DNA of 7,268 bases from an uncultured Clostridia bacterium (GTDB taxonomy: Bacteria; Bacillota; Clostridia; Oscillospirales; CAG-272), in contig CALEJO010000123.1 of assembly GCA_937898155.1 (NCBI GenBank), forward strand, positions 1 to 7,268. Reading direction: 5' to 3'. The notes under the pieces were generated by a model. That model ran no database searches, had not been told where the DNA came from, and worked only from the letters and a program-made list of their open reading frames with translations. A program made the position numbers and the translations under genes. This document shows, in pieces, positions 5,488-7,268 of this stretch (the first letter of the stretch is position 1; every line of letters starts with the position of its first letter).

Positions 5488-7212
5488 ATGAAAGTCAGCA
5501 AAATGCTCGGCGAGCGCTTCAAGGAAGCGCCGAAGGATTGTGTCATTGCCAGCCACGCGCTCATGATGCGTGGCGGCTATATGAAATATGTCGGAAACGG
5601 AATCTATTCGCTCTTTATGCCCACAAAGCGCATCACGACGAAGATCGAGCGCATCATCCGCGAGGAGATGGATCGCATCGACGGACAGGAAGTGATGTTC
5701 CCTGTGGTCATGCCCGCGACGCTGTGGCAGGAGTCGGGCAGATATACGAGCATCGGCAGCGAAATGGCACGCTTTCAGGATCGTTCGGGCAACGATATGG
5801 TGCTCGGCATGACGCACGAAGAAGCGGCGGTCCAGCTCGCCCGCGATACCGCGAAATCCTATGTCGATTTCCCGTTTATGATCTATCAGGTGCAGACGAA
5901 ATTCCGCGACGAGCCCCGTGCGCGCGGCGGTCTCATCCGCGTGCGCGAGTTCACGATGAAGGACGCGTATTCTTTCCACACCTCGCAGGAGGACCTCGAA
6001 GCGTATTACGAGCGCGCTTACCACGCGTATGAACGCATTTTCCGCCGCGCCGGCGCGAAAAACGTTATCGCCGTCAAGTCCGATTCGGGCATGATGGGCG
6101 GCAATATTTCTCACGAGTTCATGCTCCTCTCCGAGATCGGCGAGGATACGCTCGCGATCTGCCCCGAATGCGGCTATCAGGCGAATATGGAAGCGGCGGA
6201 CTGCATCGTCACAAACGAGCCTTGCGAAGCGGCACCGCTCGAAAAAGTTCATACGCCGAACGTCAAAACGATCGAGGATCTGACGAAATTCCTCGGCGTG
6301 GACGAAAAGAAAATGTGCAAAGCGGTCGTCTATCAGAAGAACGAGGACGACTCCTATCTGATCGTGTTCATCCGCGGCGACCTCGAAGTCAACGAAACGA
6401 AGCTGCGCAACTATCTCGGCTATGAGATTCATCCGGCGGCAGTCATCACCGAGGAGAGCGGCATCGTCGCCGGCTTCATCGGCCCGATGGGACTGGACAA
6501 GAAGATCGTCACCGTTTGGGATCGCTCGCTCGTCGGGTGCGAAAACCTGCTCTGCGGCGCGAATGAGACGGATTATCATTTCAAGGGACTTAACGTCGCG
6601 CGCGACATCGGCAAGGTGGATTACGTCGATGTGGCGAAGATTTACGAGGGCGCGGTTTGCCCTGTGTGCGGCAAGCCCGTCATCACGATCCGCAAGGGCA
6701 TTGAGGTCGGCAACATCTTCCAGCTCGGCACGAAATATACGAAATCGATGGATATGACGTATCTGGACGCGGACGGCGTGGCGAAGCACCCGATCATGGG
6801 CTGCTACGGCATCGGCGTCGGACGTCTCTGCGCGTCGATCTGCCAGGAGAGCCACGACGACTACGGTCCGATCTGGCCGATGTCGATCGCGCCGTGGCAG
6901 GTCGAGGTCTGCAACCTCCGTTGCGATGACGAAACGGTCAATTCCACGGCGAACGCGCTCTACGAAGCGCTCGGCAACCTCGGTGTCGAGGTGCTTTACG
7001 ATGACCGCAATATCCGCCCCGGCGCGATGTTCGCGGACGCCGATCTGTTCGGCATCCCCGTGCGCGCGGTCGTTTCGCCGAAGACTTGTGAACGCGGTGT
7101 TGTCGAGGTTTCGTTCCGCGACAAATCGTGGAAAGGCGAATTCCCGATCGACGAAGCGCCCGAGAAGATCGCCGCGCTTGTTCGGGAAGAACTAAAAAAA
7201 TATCAGATTTGA
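5488..7212 (+). CDS. proS: Prolyl-tRNA synthetase, bacterial type with editing domain
   Basis: ProRS is the class II enzyme that attaches proline to tRNA-Pro. The 574-residue product has the size and order of the long bacterial form. The N-terminal catalytic part shows T109-H-E111-E, the proline-binding TxE, and motif 2 starting FRDE (139-142). An inserted YbaK-like editing domain spans about residues 239-375 and keeps a lysine at 278, which should correspond to the editing lysine of the E. coli enzyme that removes mischarged alanine. Motif 3 is GCYGIGVGR (438-446). The C-terminal anticodon-binding domain includes LRCDDETVN, GVEVLYDDRN and RPGAMFADADLFGIPVR, and the protein ends KKYQI. Two CxxC pairs flank the editing domain (C225/C228 and C391/C394) and could hold a zinc ion. 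It has its own strong promoter and no downstream gene within the window. Confidence 0.98.
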   Translation: MKVSKMLGERFKEAPKDCVIASHALMMRGGYMKYVGNGIYSLFMPTKRITTKIERIIREEMDRIDGQEVMFPVVMPATLWQESGRYTSIGSEMARFQDRSGNDMVLGMTHEEAAVQLARDTAKSYVDFPFMIYQVQTKFRDEPRARGGLIRVREFTMKDAYSFHTSQEDLEAYYERAYHAYERIFRRAGAKNVIAVKSDSGMMGGNISHEFMLLSEIGEDTLAICPECGYQANMEAADCIVTNEPCEAAPLEKVHTPNVKTIEDLTKFLGVDEKKMCKAVVYQKNEDDSYLIVFIRGDLEVNETKLRNYLGYEIHPAAVITEESGIVAGFIGPMGLDKKIVTVWDRSLVGCENLLCGANETDYHFKGLNVARDIGKVDYVDVAKIYEGAVCPVCGKPVITIRKGIEVGNIFQLGTKYTKSMDMTYLDADGVAKHPIMGCYGIGVGRLCASICQESHDDYGPIWPMSIAPWQVEVCNLRCDDETVNSTANALYEALGNLGVEVLYDDRNIRPGAMFADADLFGIPVRAVVSPKTCERGVVEVSFRDKSWKGEFPIDEAPEKIAALVREELKKYQI

Positions 7213-7268
7213 GAGTGAATTGTCAAGAGAAGTGCAACACTTTGTTTAATTCAACATCCCATAAATCC
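7213..7268. other. AT-rich non-coding edge, possible repeat or IS end
   Basis: No gene, and no terminator for proS, is visible in these 56 bases. The stretch is distinctly more AT-rich than the genes and contains the short inverted repeat AAGTG-CAA-CACTT (7230-7242). The string TGTCAAGAGAAGTGCAACAC resembles my memory of IS30-family element ends, but no transposase is present and only one end would be visible, so this is tentative. Confidence 0.3.

Noticed and set aside
5473..6855. Open frame of 460 codons on the minus strand opposite proS
   Set aside because: Same compositional signature of a shadow frame (runs of Arg, Ala, Asp, His); no domain recognised, and proS on the other strand is unambiguous.
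1..7268. A novel defence, mobile or biosynthetic system
   Set aside because: All coding sequence is accounted for by recognised housekeeping families plus one known-but-uncharacterised family; no transposase, nuclease cassette, array or toxin pair is visible.

Overview
This window is an ordinary bacterial housekeeping stretch with every gene on the + strand. Protein families, strong Shine-Dalgarno sites (several AAGGAGGTG), consensus sigma-A type promoters and the pairings DUF177 protein-rpmF and DUF512 protein-der-plsY suggest a Bacillota (Clostridia-like) chromosome, probably from a moderately GC-rich gut-type organism. This assignment is inferred from gene content and order. No database was searched.

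Layout. Positions 1 to about 144 hold a piece of a uvrA gene. It runs, in a different frame, straight into the C-terminal end of leuS (about 123-590). Neither gene is complete, and the join sits on roughly 20 bases readable as conserved UvrA in one frame and as LeuRS-like protein in the other, so it looks like an assembly chimera or a microhomology rearrangement. A perfect-consensus promoter (667-695) then drives a DUF177/YceD-family protein (746-1252) and ribosomal protein L32 (rpmF, 1309-1491), followed by a terminator-like hairpin (1515-1551). Next comes a tight cluster: a PDZ-radical SAM-DUF512 protein of unknown function (1570-2877), the double GTPase Der (2892-4235) and the acylglycerol-phosphate synthesis protein PlsY (4239-4922). 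A second promoter (4962-4990) serves ribosomal protein S20 (rpsT, 5078-5344), which ends in a clear intrinsic terminator (5361-5394). A third, perfect-consensus promoter (5416-5444) drives prolyl-tRNA synthetase (proS, 5488-7212). The last 56 bases are AT-rich, non-coding and possibly the edge of a repeat.

Together the genes serve translation and ribosome assembly (LeuRS, ProRS, L32, S20, Der, probably YceD) plus one step of phospholipid synthesis (PlsY). I found no phage, CRISPR, toxin-antitoxin, defence or biosynthetic system and no tRNA or rRNA gene. The items most worth a second look are the uvrA/leuS junction, the uncharacterised radical SAM protein beside der, several small non-coding structures (palindrome before rpmF, hairpin after rpmF, hairpin in the rpsT leader, a motif shared by two promoters) and the odd right edge.
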